Part shown: positions 17,217-25,700 of the stretch, piece by piece
Layout of the letters: the number at the start of each line of letters is the position of its first letter
Numbering within the stretch: position 1 is the stretch's first letter
Assembly: GCF_030323865.1 (NCBI RefSeq)
Contig: NZ_CP066363.1
Coordinates: forward strand, 1 to 64,000
Reading direction: 5' to 3'
DNA length: 64,000 nt
Origin: Pseudarthrobacter defluvii
Lineage (GTDB): Bacteria; Actinomycetota; Actinomycetes; Actinomycetales; Micrococcaceae
Translations under genes and position numbers: made by a program
The notes under the pieces: model-generated
The model's database searches: none
Told to the model about the DNA's origin: nothing
Seen by the model: only the letters and a program-made list of their open reading frames with translations

Positions 17217-19303
17217 CGGCGCGGCCCGCCGCTGCCGCCGGGGCCCGGGTGGGTGCGTTCGCCCAGTTGGGCGAGCATGGCGTTGTAGGCCTCCAGGTCG
17301 GCATCATGGTTTCTGTCCGCTGCCCGGTCGGTCCGACGGGTTTCCCGGGCATCGGAGCGGGACCACATGACGGCGACTCCGATCGCGATCAACAGGGTCG
17401 GAACCTCACCGATTCCCCAGGTGATGGCCCCGGCCATCTGCTGGTCAGCCAGCGGGGAAAGACCCCAGTCCCGGCCCAGCCCGGTAAACCACTCCGGCTG
17501 CAGGAGCGTGGTGGCCCCCATCAGGGCGACGCCGAAAAATGCGTGGAAAGCCATCGTGGCCAGCAGCAGCAGCAGCCGCAGCGGATACGGCGCCCGGCGG
17601 GGCACTGGATCGGTGCCGACCATGGACAGGACGAACAGGTAGCCGGTGATGACGAAATGCACGGTCATCAGTTCATGGCCGGCATGCTCACGCAGGGCAA
17701 ACCCGAAGGCGTCGGAGTAGTAGAACAGCACGATCGAGCCGGCGAAGTTCGCGGCGACAAAAAGCGGATGTGTCAGGACGGCGGCCGGCCGGGAGTGCAC
17801 CAGGATCATGATCCATTCCCGCGGTCCGCGTGTCCCGTCATGCCGGGGAGCCAGGGCCCGCAGGGCCAGGGTGACGGGGGCGCCGAGAACCAGGAACACC
17901 GGAACGATCATGGTCAGCGCCATGTGGTCGAGCATGTGGGCACTGAACAGGACCCGCCCGTAGACCGAGGGCCCGCCGGAGGTGAAGAAGACCAGGGCAG
18001 CCAGGCCCGTCAGCCACATCAGGCCCCGGGGCCAGGGCCACTTGTCCCCTCGCCGCTTCAGCAGCCGGGCGGCCCGAAGGTACAGGTATGCCGCTGCCAG
18101 TGCCACAGCGATCCAGAGCCAGTCCGGGCGCCAGACCGTGAACCAGCGTTCGGGGGTCAGTTCCGGTGGCAGCAGGTAGCCGGTGAGGATTTGTGCCGGC
18201 GTCAGGGCCGGTTCGATGTCCTCGCCCAGGGGAGGGGGAGTGCGGCTCAGTGCGGCGGCCAGTCCGCTGACGGCGCCCATGATGAGCACCTCAATAACGA
18301 TCAGCCGCCAGAACAGCCCAGTGGCGCGCGTCGCTCCTGCGGCGGCTGACAGAGCCGGAATGAGACGCCTGCGGTGCAGGAGCCCGAGGCCGCCCAGGAC
18401 GATGGCGCCGGCCGTTTTCCCCATCAGCAGCACCCCATAGGGTGAGGCGAGGCCGGCGGGGGAATCGATGCGGATGGCCGCGTTGATCACCCCGGAGGAC
18501 ACGACGAGGATTAAGGCGAACCCGGCGAGGGTTGAAAACCGTTTCACGACGGCGGCGGTGTCGCTGCCCAGCGCGGTGCCCGCTGCCGTCAGGGCGACCA
18601 GTCCGCCGAACCAGAGGCAGACGCCCACAAGGTGCAGGCCCAGTGAGTTGATGGCCTGTTCATGATCGCTGCCCCCGGCGGCGTGGCCGATCAGGATCAT
18701 CGGAATCAACCCGCCCATAGCCAGCACGGCCGTCGCGGCCAGGCCGGCCGGGGAGCGGAGGCCGAAGGTCGCCGTCGCCACCGTCGCGGAGATGATCACC
18801 ACCCACAGCCAGGCCGTCCCGGTCGGGAGCTCTGTAATGTAGGACGCCAGCTGCGAGGCGAATTGCCGGCTGCCCGAGATCGGTACCCCGGCGATATCGG
18901 CGAAGCTGAACACGATGACCGCCACCGCCGAGAGCATCCACAGAATGCTCGCCGCACAGGCCAGGTTCATGATGCGCCCAAATGCAGGATGCTCCGGGGC
19001 TGGAGCCCCGGCGCTGCTGCCGGCCTGCTTGTTCTTCCGCGTCCGTGACATGGACGGCGGAACAATGAAGGCCGCGAAAACCAGCGCCCCGATGGTGGCC
19101 GCCGCAGAGATGTTATGGACCGTCTGAACTATGCCAAAGCCCCACCGGACCAAGGACCCCGGGTCCCGGGTTTCAGCCGGCAACGTCCCCCTGCCATAGG
19201 CAGTCGCGACAAGGACCGCAGCGATGGCGAGAAGCCCGGCAATGGCCAACCACCAGAGCCTGGGCACTGCTGCCGGCCGCCCGGTTGGAAGCTTCACAGC
19301 CAC
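17213..19303 (-). CDS. CopD-CtaG fusion: copper transport / cytochrome oxidase assembly protein
   Basis: 696-residue polytopic protein; GTG start with GAAGGA upstream. The N-terminal half (about 1-340) is CopD-like, with HNISAAATIGALVFAAFIVP and NSLGLHLVGVCLWFGGLVAL. The C-terminal half (about 390-680) is the caa3 CtaG fold, with LFSAHMLDHMALTMIVPVFL, HPLFVAANFAGSIVLFYYSD and WGIGEVPTLLIAIGVAVMW. These paired domains are usual in Actinobacteria and serve copper uptake and CuA/CuB assembly of cytochrome oxidase. It heads the unit running down to copC. Confidence 0.92.
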   Translation of the reverse strand: MAVKLPTGRPAAVPRLWWLAIAGLLAIAAVLVATAYGRGTLPAETRDPGSLVRWGFGIVQTVHNISAAATIGALVFAAFIVPPSMSRTRKNKQAGSSAGAPAPEHPAFGRIMNLACAASILWMLSAVAVIVFSFADIAGVPISGSRQFASQLASYITELPTGTAWLWVVIISATVATATFGLRSPAGLAATAVLAMGGLIPMILIGHAAGGSDHEQAINSLGLHLVGVCLWFGGLVALTAAGTALGSDTAAVVKRFSTLAGFALILVVSSGVINAAIRIDSPAGLASPYGVLLMGKTAGAIVLGGLGLLHRRRLIPALSAAAGATRATGLFWRLIVIEVLIMGAVSGLAAALSRTPPPLGEDIEPALTPAQILTGYLLPPELTPERWFTVWRPDWLWIAVALAAAYLYLRAARLLKRRGDKWPWPRGLMWLTGLAALVFFTSGGPSVYGRVLFSAHMLDHMALTMIVPVFLVLGAPVTLALRALAPRHDGTRGPREWIMILVHSRPAAVLTHPLFVAANFAGSIVLFYYSDAFGFALREHAGHELMTVHFVITGYLFVLSMVGTDPVPRRAPYPLRLLLLLATMAFHAFFGVALMGATTLLQPEWFTGLGRDWGLSPLADQQMAGAITWGIGEVPTLLIAIGVAVMWSRSDARETRRTDRAADRNHDADLEAYNAMLAQLGERTHPGPGGSGGPRR

Positions 19304-19375
19304 AAGAAATCCTTCGCACTAGACCTGCCGCACGGCAGGGACACCGGGGCACATGCCGTCAGGACCGACACCAAA

Positions 19376-19412
19376 CCAGATTATCTGTAAGGTTGTTCAG
19401 ACGATAATCTGG
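19376..19412. promoter_or_regulatory. SmtB-type operator between divergent genes
   Basis: CCAGATTATC (19376-19385) and GATAATCTGG (19403-19412) are perfect 10-base arms with 17 bases between, including TTGTTCAGA. It shares CAGATTATC and TTGTTCAGA with the operator at 6807-6834. It lies between the CopD-CtaG start (19303, minus) and the regulator start (19494, plus), so it can control both. Confidence 0.65.
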
Positions 19413-19493
19413 CTGGTTTCTGATTCTGTGTCGGGGGCCGGCCCGGTCCTGAAGCGAATGTGAAGCATTAGCAGTCGAAGGTAATCTTGATGA

Positions 19494-19910
19494 ATGACCA
19501 CCTCTCCGATGCCCCCGGCGGCAGCCCGCGGCAGCGACTGTGCTGTCCGGCTGGTGGACGCCGACCGGGTCCGCTCCGTCCGGGACAGGATGCCGCAGGA
19601 GTCCGACGTCGCCGACCTTGCCGTGATTTTCGGTCTCCTGGCCGATCCCGGACGCGTACGGATCCTCATCGCCCTGCTCGAGGGGGAGATGTGCGTCTGC
19701 GACCTGGCTGCGACAACGGGTCTGAGCGAATCCGGTGTTTCGCACGCCCTGCGCCTGCTGCGCGGGCCCAAGGTCGTCACGGTCCGGCGTTCGGGCCGGA
19801 TGGCCTACTACTCGCTGGCCGATGCGCACGTCCGTTTACTCCTGGATCTCGGCCTGACCCACGTCGGGCACACGGGGCAGGACCGTCTGGTCTCAGCAGC
19901 CAGCAGCTAA
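19494..19910 (+). CDS. SmtB/ArsR-family divalent metal sensor (second copy)
   Basis: 138 residues. VIFGLLADPGRVRILIALLEG, then EMCVCDLAATTGL, SESGVSHALRLL and the wing RRSGRMAYYSL. It keeps the alpha-5 DxHx10HxxH site (DAHVRLLLDLGLTHVGH) and also a CxC in the alpha-3 position, so it could bind metal at two sites. Clear paralogue of the protein at 6365. It is divergent from the CopD-CtaG unit and precedes a CtaG gene; the shared operator suggests it controls both sides. Confidence 0.88.
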   Translation: MTTSPMPPAAARGSDCAVRLVDADRVRSVRDRMPQESDVADLAVIFGLLADPGRVRILIALLEGEMCVCDLAATTGLSESGVSHALRLLRGPKVVTVRRSGRMAYYSLADAHVRLLLDLGLTHVGHTGQDRLVSAASS

Positions 19911-19949
19911 GACCGATACAGCGGGGGAAGTGCGCAGGGGGGTTCGGGC

Positions 19950-20924
19950 ATGAACGGTGATTACAGTATCGACGGCCCGGTCTGGCTGCCGACCCTGCCC
20001 CCGTCATTGGGCGAGTATCTGGCCCCGAACCTGCAGCCCGTTCCGCTCATCCCGGCGCTGGCGCTGGCCGCTGCCGTCCTCTACCTGGCCGGGGCCATTA
20101 CTCTCTGGCGCCGGGGCAGGGCCTGGTCGCCGATACGCACCATCTCGTTCCTGACCGGCTGCGCCGCCATCGCCGTGGTCATGGGAGCCGGGATCGAAGG
20201 CTACGGGCTGCGGATGTTCTCCATCTTCATGTTCCAGCAACTGACGCTGATGATGGCCGTTCCGCCGCTGCTGGTGGTCGGCTCACCCGGCACCCTGCTG
20301 CTGCGCACGACACCACACAACCGGCTGGGCCGGCCCGTGCTTCAAGCCGCGATCTGGGGCCTGCGCTCCAGATGGGGACGACTGGCCATCCACCCGGGGT
20401 TCATGGTCCCCCTGTTCCTGCTGAGCTTTTACGGCGTGTACTTCTCCGGGCTCGCCGATCTCCTGCTGCCCAGCTGGTACGGGCACGTCGGGCTGGAGCT
20501 GCTGTTCCTGCTCGCCGGGATCCTCTTCACCGTGCCGCTGATCTCGGCCGACCCATTGCCCACCCGGCAGACCCATTTTGGGCGATTGATCGATATTTTC
20601 GCCGAAATGCCACTGCATGCCTTTTTCGGGGTGGTCATCATGATGGCAACGGATCCGATGGTCGAATTCTTTGCCGTCCCGCCCGAAAGCTGGAATATCA
20701 ACCCAATGCAGGACCAGGGAGTCGCCGGCGGGCTGGCATGGTCCTACGGGGAGCTGCCGGGGGTACTGCTGCTGATGTTCATCCTGGTCCGGTGGCAGCG
20801 GGACGAAGCCAGCGGCTGGGCCCGGTCAGAACGGGCAGTAGCCACCGCCGGCGGCGATGCGGACATGGATGCCTACAACCAGTACCTGCAGCAGCTGGCC
20901 AACAGGCCCGAACGGCACCGCTGA
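19950..20924 (+). CDS. ctaG: CtaG-type cytochrome c oxidase assembly protein
   Basis: 324 residues, seven or so TM helices, caa3_CtaG family. Marks: FMFQQLTLMMAVPPLLVVGSP, HPGFMVPLFLLSFYGVYFSGL, ADPLPTRQTHFGRLIDIF and SYGELPGVLLLMFILVRW. Family members act in delivering copper to cytochrome oxidase. It lacks the CopD half found in the gene at 17213, and it starts 39 bases after the regulator, so the two are likely one transcript. Confidence 0.88.
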   Translation: MNGDYSIDGPVWLPTLPPSLGEYLAPNLQPVPLIPALALAAAVLYLAGAITLWRRGRAWSPIRTISFLTGCAAIAVVMGAGIEGYGLRMFSIFMFQQLTLMMAVPPLLVVGSPGTLLLRTTPHNRLGRPVLQAAIWGLRSRWGRLAIHPGFMVPLFLLSFYGVYFSGLADLLLPSWYGHVGLELLFLLAGILFTVPLISADPLPTRQTHFGRLIDIFAEMPLHAFFGVVIMMATDPMVEFFAVPPESWNINPMQDQGVAGGLAWSYGELPGVLLLMFILVRWQRDEASGWARSERAVATAGGDADMDAYNQYLQQLANRPERHR

Positions 20925-20967
20925 ACCGGCCTGGCCCGCCGCGTCGTTACCTTCCGAACACTTCCCT

Positions 20968-21588
20968 TTATTGTCCGGCAAGCGCCGAAACGATGAGCGC
21001 CTTCAGGGTCCCTTTCTCGGAGATCCCGAGGATCCTCGCGCTGACCCGGCCCTCCCGGTCCAGGACAAGGGTGGTGGGAACGGCGCGCGGCGGCACATAG
21101 GTCGTCATGGCCAGCAGGATCCCGCCGTTGCTGTCATCAAAACTGGGATAACCCACCCCGAACGTGCGTTCAAAGGCAGCCGCAGTCGGCGCATCGTCCC
21201 GGACGTTCACGCCGTAGAACAGCACTCCCTGGTCCCGGAATTCATTGTTCAGCGCGACCAGGTCCGGCGCTTCCTTCCGGCAGGGAGCACAGCCCGCGTA
21301 CCAGAAATTCAGGACCACAGCATTGCCCGCCCAGTCCTCCGAGGAGACGGTTTCCCCGCTGAACAGCGTCCCGGTCAGGGAAACCTTCGAACCCCGCGCA
21401 TCGGGGCGGTACTCGTTGACCGAACCATCACCTGCGATGTAGTTCTTGTCGTCCCCTGCGCGCGCCTGCGCGGCGAGCGAATCCTCCCGCCCCCCGCAAC
21501 CTGACAGGGCCAGCGCCGCAGCACCGAACCCCAGAACAGCCCGCCGCGGCGGGCACTTGCCTTCTCCTGCACGCTTGAACAGATCCAC
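20968..21588 (-). CDS. TlpA/ResA-like thioredoxin lipoprotein
   Basis: 206 residues. The signal peptide has a lipobox ALSGC at about residue 31, so it is anchored at the outer face of the membrane. The redoxin domain has VLNFWYAGCAPCRKEAPDL (CAPC active site), GVNVRDDAPTAAAFERTFG and cis-Pro AVPTTLVLDREG. ResA-type proteins reduce apocytochrome c cysteines and pair with CcdA; a CcdA gene is at 24145. It converges on the ctaG gene. Confidence 0.88.
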   Translation of the reverse strand: MDLFKRAGEGKCPPRRAVLGFGAAALALSGCGGREDSLAAQARAGDDKNYIAGDGSVNEYRPDARGSKVSLTGTLFSGETVSSEDWAGNAVVLNFWYAGCAPCRKEAPDLVALNNEFRDQGVLFYGVNVRDDAPTAAAFERTFGVGYPSFDDSNGGILLAMTTYVPPRAVPTTLVLDREGRVSARILGISEKGTLKALIVSALAGQ

Positions 21589-21714
21589 AGTTGTCGATTC
21601 TATCCCGTGTAGAAAAAGGGAGCGGCGGGCGGCTTGCAGACGACTATCAGGTAAATCACAGGGTTATAACGATTCCAGGACCTGCCTGTAATGTTGATAC
21701 AGGCATTTGTGTAT

Positions 21715-21912
21715 CAGTGCCTTCGAGGCCGAAAGCCCAGCCCCGCCCGGGCCTCGCAAACGACGAGCTTCACAGGCGGGGGCGGAGAACCCATCTTCCG
21801 GCAGCTGCGCTGCCTTGGGGTGAAGCCGGAGCTGAAGACTGCATCGAGCGGTTCGAGTCCCCGGCCGGGCTTGATCCTTGGCCCGAACCCGACAGCTAAC
21901 TTCGCAGGCGCT
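21715..21912 (+). promoter_or_regulatory. second c-di-AMP (ydaO-yuaA type) riboswitch
   Basis: Conserved blocks in order: GCGGAGAACCC (21782-21792), CCTTGGGGTGAAGCCGG (21813-21829), GAACCCGACAGCTAAC and TTCGCAGGCG (21885-21910), 14 bases before the ATG of the M23 peptidase. Architecture matches the copy at 11316-11490, but the variable stems differ, so they are not a recent duplication. Boundaries approximate. Confidence 0.87.
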
Positions 21913-21923
21913 GAAAGGACCCC

Positions 21924-22730
21924 ATGCCGTCTTCCCCTGCCCGCGGCCGGCACCGTAGCCCGGTGCCCGCCCGAGCCTGGCGCGTCGATTCTGCCGCACC
22001 CCGGCACAGCCGGCGCCGGCCCACCAGCCGGGACTTCGCCGTCCTTCGACGCAACCTTCCGGCAGCGGCCACCATCACCGCAGCAATGCTGGTCGGCGCA
22101 GCCATCACTGCGGCCAATGCCGGCACGGGCACTGACCGGCCCGCTGCGGCAGGCGCGGAACAGGTGGCCGCAATCGAGGTTCCGGCGCAGGCTTCCCCGG
22201 GCGCCAGCATCTCCTTCGACCGGTCCCCGGTGGCCACTGTCCCGGCCCCGGCCGTACCCGAATCCCCGGCGGCCGGGTCTGCCGGGGCTTCGGCGCAGCT
22301 GGTCCCCGCGGCAGCTGTTCCCGCCGGCCCGGCGGCTTCTTTCGGGCTCGCCGCACCATTGGCGAGCATGTCCGTAGCGTCGCCGTTCGGTTTCCGCACC
22401 AGTCCGATAACCGGGGGATCCGGGGAGCTTCACACCGGCCTTGACCTGGTGGCGTCCTGCCAGACAGCGGTGTTCGCGGCTGGAGCCGGAACGGTGGTCG
22501 AGGCAGGATGGTCCGCGTACGGCGGGGGAAACCGGATCGTGGTCGACCACGGCAACGGCCTGAAAAGCACCTACAACCACCTGGCCTCGATCGAGACGAG
22601 CGTCGGCGCCCCCGTCGCCGCCGGGCAGCGGCTGGCCGCTGCCGGAACGACGGGCAACTCCACCGGCTGCCACCTGCATTTTGAGGTGCTCTTCAACGGC
22701 CAGACCGTTGATCCGCAGGGCTGGCTGTGA
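21924..22730 (+). CDS. secreted M23 (LytM-type) peptidase
   Basis: 268 residues; ATG with AAAGGA upstream. A basic N-terminus leads to a signal/TM segment (AAATITAAMLVGAAITAANAG), then an Ala/Pro-rich linker, then the lysostaphin-like domain (about 150-268). Zinc ligands are in ELHTGLDLV (HxxxD) and CHLHFEVLFNG (HxH). Other marks are VVDHGNGLKSTYNHL and GQRLAAAGTTGNSTG. It is expected to cut peptidoglycan cross-bridges and to be controlled by the riboswitch in its leader. Confidence 0.9.
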   Translation: MPSSPARGRHRSPVPARAWRVDSAAPRHSRRRPTSRDFAVLRRNLPAAATITAAMLVGAAITAANAGTGTDRPAAAGAEQVAAIEVPAQASPGASISFDRSPVATVPAPAVPESPAAGSAGASAQLVPAAAVPAGPAASFGLAAPLASMSVASPFGFRTSPITGGSGELHTGLDLVASCQTAVFAAGAGTVVEAGWSAYGGGNRIVVDHGNGLKSTYNHLASIETSVGAPVAAGQRLAAAGTTGNSTGCHLHFEVLFNGQTVDPQGWL

Positions 22731-23407
22731 CCGGGCCGAACCTTGGCGCGGGCGCGGCAGGCCGCGCAGCACGGCCGGTTCAGCGCCGCGGCCTGCTGTG
22801 GGCCGTCTTCGTCACCGTGGTTATCCTCACCGCGCTGGCTTTCTTCGCCATCGGCCGGCTCTCCGGCGCGCCGCAGCAGATCTCCGATGATGGACCGGAT
22901 GCCGGATTTGCCCGTGACATGCAGGTCCACCACGCCCAGGCCGTGGAGATGGCCCTGATCATCAGGGATACGTCCACGAACGAAGAAATCCGCGCGGTCG
23001 CCTATGACATCGCGACCACGCAGCAGCACCAGAAGGGTCAGATGTTCGCCTGGCTGCAGGGATGGGGCCTGTCCCAGGCAGGCAAAGGGGCGCCCATGGC
23101 CTGGATGGGGGCCGGGAGCGGGGACCACGGACAGTCCCACGGGGCCTCTGCTGCCGCGGCACCGCAGTCACAGATGGAGGGCATGGCAACCCCGGAACAG
23201 ATGCAGGCCCTCCGGGCTGCTTCCGGGACAGAGGCGGACCGGCTTTTCACTGATTTGATGATCCGCCACCACCAGGGCGGGGTGGCGATGGCCACTGCGG
23301 CCGTGAACCTCGCCGAGACCGCCCGCGTCCGTGACTTCGCTGCCGGCCTGGTCGAAGCCCAAAGCGCTGAAATACTGGCCTTGCAGGATCTGCGCGCCCG
23401 ACTTTGA
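22727..23407 (+). CDS. DUF305 family membrane-anchored protein
   Basis: 226 residues; GTG start overlapping the M23 stop (GTGA). One TM helix (LWAVFVTVVILTALAFFAIG) and two helical DUF305 repeats: FARDMQVHHAQAVEMALI and FTDLMIRHHQGGVAMATA, each with the HHxQ/G pair. Between them a Met/His-rich loop (GAPMAWMGAGSGDHGQSHG). DUF305 proteins have ferritin-like helices and are frequently found with copper genes. No enzymatic activity is established. Confidence 0.88.
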   Translation: MTGPNLGAGAAGRAARPVQRRGLLWAVFVTVVILTALAFFAIGRLSGAPQQISDDGPDAGFARDMQVHHAQAVEMALIIRDTSTNEEIRAVAYDIATTQQHQKGQMFAWLQGWGLSQAGKGAPMAWMGAGSGDHGQSHGASAAAAPQSQMEGMATPEQMQALRAASGTEADRLFTDLMIRHHQGGVAMATAAVNLAETARVRDFAAGLVEAQSAEILALQDLRARL

Positions 23408-23457
23408 CCACCCGCAGCCCATTCCGGCCGCACCAGCGACGAAAGCGAGCCCACCTG

Positions 23458-24093
23458 ATGTCCCAGCCCCGGCCCTCCCATGAGGAACGACAGGCGATCC
23501 TGAAGGCCCTGCAGGCAAAACAGCGGGCCAAGGCGCGCCGTAAAGCCTGGCTGCTCTACGGTGCGGCGGCGGCGGTCGTCGCCGCGATCATTGGTTCGGT
23601 GGCGTTTGTCGTCGTCGGCGAGGTACGCCAGCGCGAGGAAGCCACCGCGGCGGCGTCCCGGCCGATAGAGGGTGAGCAGGACTTCCCGGACCAGTCCAGG
23701 AACCATACGAGGGAACCGGTCAGCTACCCCAGGATCCCTGCTACCGGAGGGGATCACGCCCCGGTCTGGACCAACTGCGGAATCTACACCGCCCCCGTGC
23801 AGCAGACACAGGCGGTGCATTCCCTGGAGCACGGTGCCGTGTGGCTCTCCTACCGTCCTGACCTGGCTGCGGACCAGATCGCGGAACTGACCGCTGCCGC
23901 CGAGGGGCAGCAGTATCTCCTGCTCAGTCCCGTCCCGGACCAGGAGGCTCCGATCGTGGCCACGGCATGGGGCAAGCAGCTGGCCTTGCAGACCAGCGGC
24001 GATGAACGCCTCGCCACGTTCATCAAGAAGTACCGTCAGGGCCCGCAGACCCCGGAACCGGGAGCCGTCTGCACCGGCGGAATCCAGGGCTGA
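23458..24093 (+). CDS. DUF3105 family membrane-anchored protein
   Basis: 211 residues from the ATG at 23458; a TTG at 23404 overlapping the previous stop would add 18 residues. Basic N-terminal helix, one TM segment (LLYGAAAAVVAAIIGSVAFVVVG), then the DUF3105 domain: YPRIPATGGDHAPVWTNCGIY, VHSLEHGAVWLSYRP and VATAWGKQLALQT. Extracytoplasmic, function unknown. Third gene of the riboswitch-led unit, and in Actinobacteria DUF305 and DUF3105 are often neighbours. Confidence 0.87.
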   Translation: MSQPRPSHEERQAILKALQAKQRAKARRKAWLLYGAAAAVVAAIIGSVAFVVVGEVRQREEATAAASRPIEGEQDFPDQSRNHTREPVSYPRIPATGGDHAPVWTNCGIYTAPVQQTQAVHSLEHGAVWLSYRPDLAADQIAELTAAAEGQQYLLLSPVPDQEAPIVATAWGKQLALQTSGDERLATFIKKYRQGPQTPEPGAVCTGGIQG

Positions 24094-24144
24094 ACCCAGC
24101 CGCAGGGGTGTTCTCAACGTCGGCTGACAGGTCCCTGGCATTGC

Positions 24145-24894
24145 CTAGACGGGCATGAGGAAGGTCCCTGCCAGGTTCTGCAGCTGATAAATCCACTTCA
24201 CCCACAGCCCGGAGACCATCAGGACGCCAAGGATGATCAACATCGCCGCCCCGGCGATGTTGACCGCACGGATATGGGCCCTGACAACGGCCAGGACCCG
24301 GGAAACCCAGTTCAGGCCGAAAGCGACCAGCACAAAAGGGATCCCCAGGCCCAGACAATAAACAAACGCCAGCAGCGCACCGCGCCAGGCGCTTGCGGCC
24401 GCGACGCTCAGGCTGAGCACGGCACTGAGGGTCGGACCCATGCACGGGGTCCAGCCGAGCCCAAACACCACGCCCAGCACCGGGGCGCCGGCCAGGCCTT
24501 TCCTGCCCGGAGCACGGAATTTCCTGGTCTGCTGCAGCCAGGAGAAACCGCCCAGCAGGACCAGGCCCATCAGGATGACGACGACGCCCAGGACCCGCAT
24601 CAGTGGATCCTGCCACCGCACCAACCACGACCCGATGGCACCGAAGGCTGCACCATAGAGGGTAAATACCGCCCCGAAGCCCAGAATGAACAAGGCCACC
24701 CCGGTCAGGACACGCCGCCGGTTCCCGGGCTGGCCGGGATCGGTCAGCCCGGAGACGAACCCCAGATACCCCGGAACCAGCGGAAGGATGCAGGGCGAGA
24801 GGAACGAGACCAGGCCCGCGACCGCTGCCAGCGGCAGTGCCAGCACCAGCGCACCGGAGGTCACGCTGGAAGCAAAAAACTCTCCGATGTCCAC
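24145..24894 (-). CDS. ccdA: CcdA-type thiol-disulfide transporter
   Basis: 249 residues, six or seven TM helices. The two redox cysteines lie in SFLSPCILPLVPGYLGF and LGWTPCMGPTLSAVL, the DsbD/CcdA pattern. It passes electrons from cytoplasmic thioredoxin to extracytoplasmic thiol proteins such as the ResA-like lipoprotein at 20968. The GTG start abuts the stop of the degenerate lspA gene. Last gene of the cmtR-led unit running from 26872. Confidence 0.9.
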   Translation of the reverse strand: MDIGEFFASSVTSGALVLALPLAAVAGLVSFLSPCILPLVPGYLGFVSGLTDPGQPGNRRRVLTGVALFILGFGAVFTLYGAAFGAIGSWLVRWQDPLMRVLGVVVILMGLVLLGGFSWLQQTRKFRAPGRKGLAGAPVLGVVFGLGWTPCMGPTLSAVLSLSVAAASAWRGALLAFVYCLGLGIPFVLVAFGLNWVSRVLAVVRAHIRAVNIAGAAMLIILGVLMVSGLWVKWIYQLQNLAGTFLMPV

Positions 24895-25383
24895 TTACTG
24901 CCCTTCCCTTACCGCGCCGCGTACCGTTCCCAGAACCAGCAGCCCTGCCCCGGCCACAACGAAAACCCCGGCAAGATTCGAACTCGGCAACCACCCGGTG
25001 TGCAGGTAATCCACCACCCCGGCCCCATCCAACAGATCCGCAAGATTTCCCAGGGCACCACCGAGCAGGAGAGCCGCAGCGGACAGGGCAGGCTTCCTCA
25101 AACGCGGGGCGGACCGGACCAGGGCGGCGGCCAGCACAGCAACAAGCAACACAGCACCCAGCACCAGCGCCCCAGGGGGAAGCCAGGACAGGGGACTGAA
25201 ACCGGCACCGGTGTCGTAGGCCAGCCAAACGGTAAACAATCCGAAGTCCGTGTTGTGTCTGTCGTGGCCGAGGGCCTGGACCAGGGCGGCCTTGACCAGG
25301 AGATCGGTCACCGCCAGGGCTGCGGCAGAAAAGACCAGGACAGATCTGGCGGCACTGGAGTGCTCAGAGCCCAGTACGCTCAC
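24895..25383 (-). CDS. LspA-like protein lacking a catalytic Asp
   Basis: 162 residues with the four-helix LspA layout. The first catalytic box is GNLADLLDGAGVVDYLHTGW (Asp116 kept, but the Arg after it is Leu). The second box, normally FNxAD, reads SNLAGVF, so the second catalytic Asp is Gly139. The YNTGVAF box is YDTGAGF. With the dyad broken, peptidase activity is unlikely. The frame is intact and coupled to both neighbours (ATGA overlap upstream, abutting stop/start downstream), so it is kept as a protein. Compare the complete copy at 10434. Confidence 0.8.
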   Translation of the reverse strand: MSVLGSEHSSAARSVLVFSAAALAVTDLLVKAALVQALGHDRHNTDFGLFTVWLAYDTGAGFSPLSWLPPGALVLGAVLLVAVLAAALVRSAPRLRKPALSAAALLLGGALGNLADLLDGAGVVDYLHTGWLPSSNLAGVFVVAGAGLLVLGTVRGAVREGQ

Positions 25384-25697
25384 GTGCTCGATGCGGCGGT
25401 GCCGCGCACCGCGGCCCGCAAAGATTCAGCGGAAGGCAGCCCGGAAAGACCGGTGCCCGCGGGATAGAGCCGGCAGCTTAATCCGGCGTCTGCCGTGGAA
25501 GGAAACAGGTCCTTCCCTCCGGCCGTGAATGACGGGGAGCCGCGGAACAGCATCTCGGCGGCCTCGGATTCGGAGCTGATCTCACGAACAGTCACCAGTT
25601 CAGGGTCAAGGCCCTCGGCGTGCAGGACGTGCCTGAAGAGCTCCAGTGCAGGTCCGGAGTTGGGGCAGCCAGGTATGGTGCGCACTTCGTAGGACAT
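25380..25697 (-). CDS. thioredoxin-like small protein
   Basis: 105 residues. RTIPGCPNSGPALELFRHVL resembles a thioredoxin-fold active-site region with a single Cys. REISSESEAAEMLFRGSPSFTAGG gives the cis-Pro loop (GSPSF), and GLSCRLYPAGTGLSGLPSAE is a second conserved Cys segment. Such proteins sit near mercury, cadmium or lead genes in Actinobacteria; no mercury genes are seen here. ATGA overlap with the LspA-like gene, and three bases after the CDF stop. Confidence 0.7.
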   Translation of the reverse strand: MSYEVRTIPGCPNSGPALELFRHVLHAEGLDPELVTVREISSESEAAEMLFRGSPSFTAGGKDLFPSTADAGLSCRLYPAGTGLSGLPSAESLRAAVRGTAASST

Positions 25698-25700
25698 GCC

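Noticed and set aside
21850..21872. GGTTCGAGTCCCC looks like a tRNA T-arm
   Set aside because: No acceptor, D or anticodon arms surround it; it lies inside the second c-di-AMP riboswitch.
25380..25697. Mercury-resistance (MerB-related) gene
   Set aside because: No merA, merR or merT is present; the protein is a short thioredoxin-like one in a CmtR unit.
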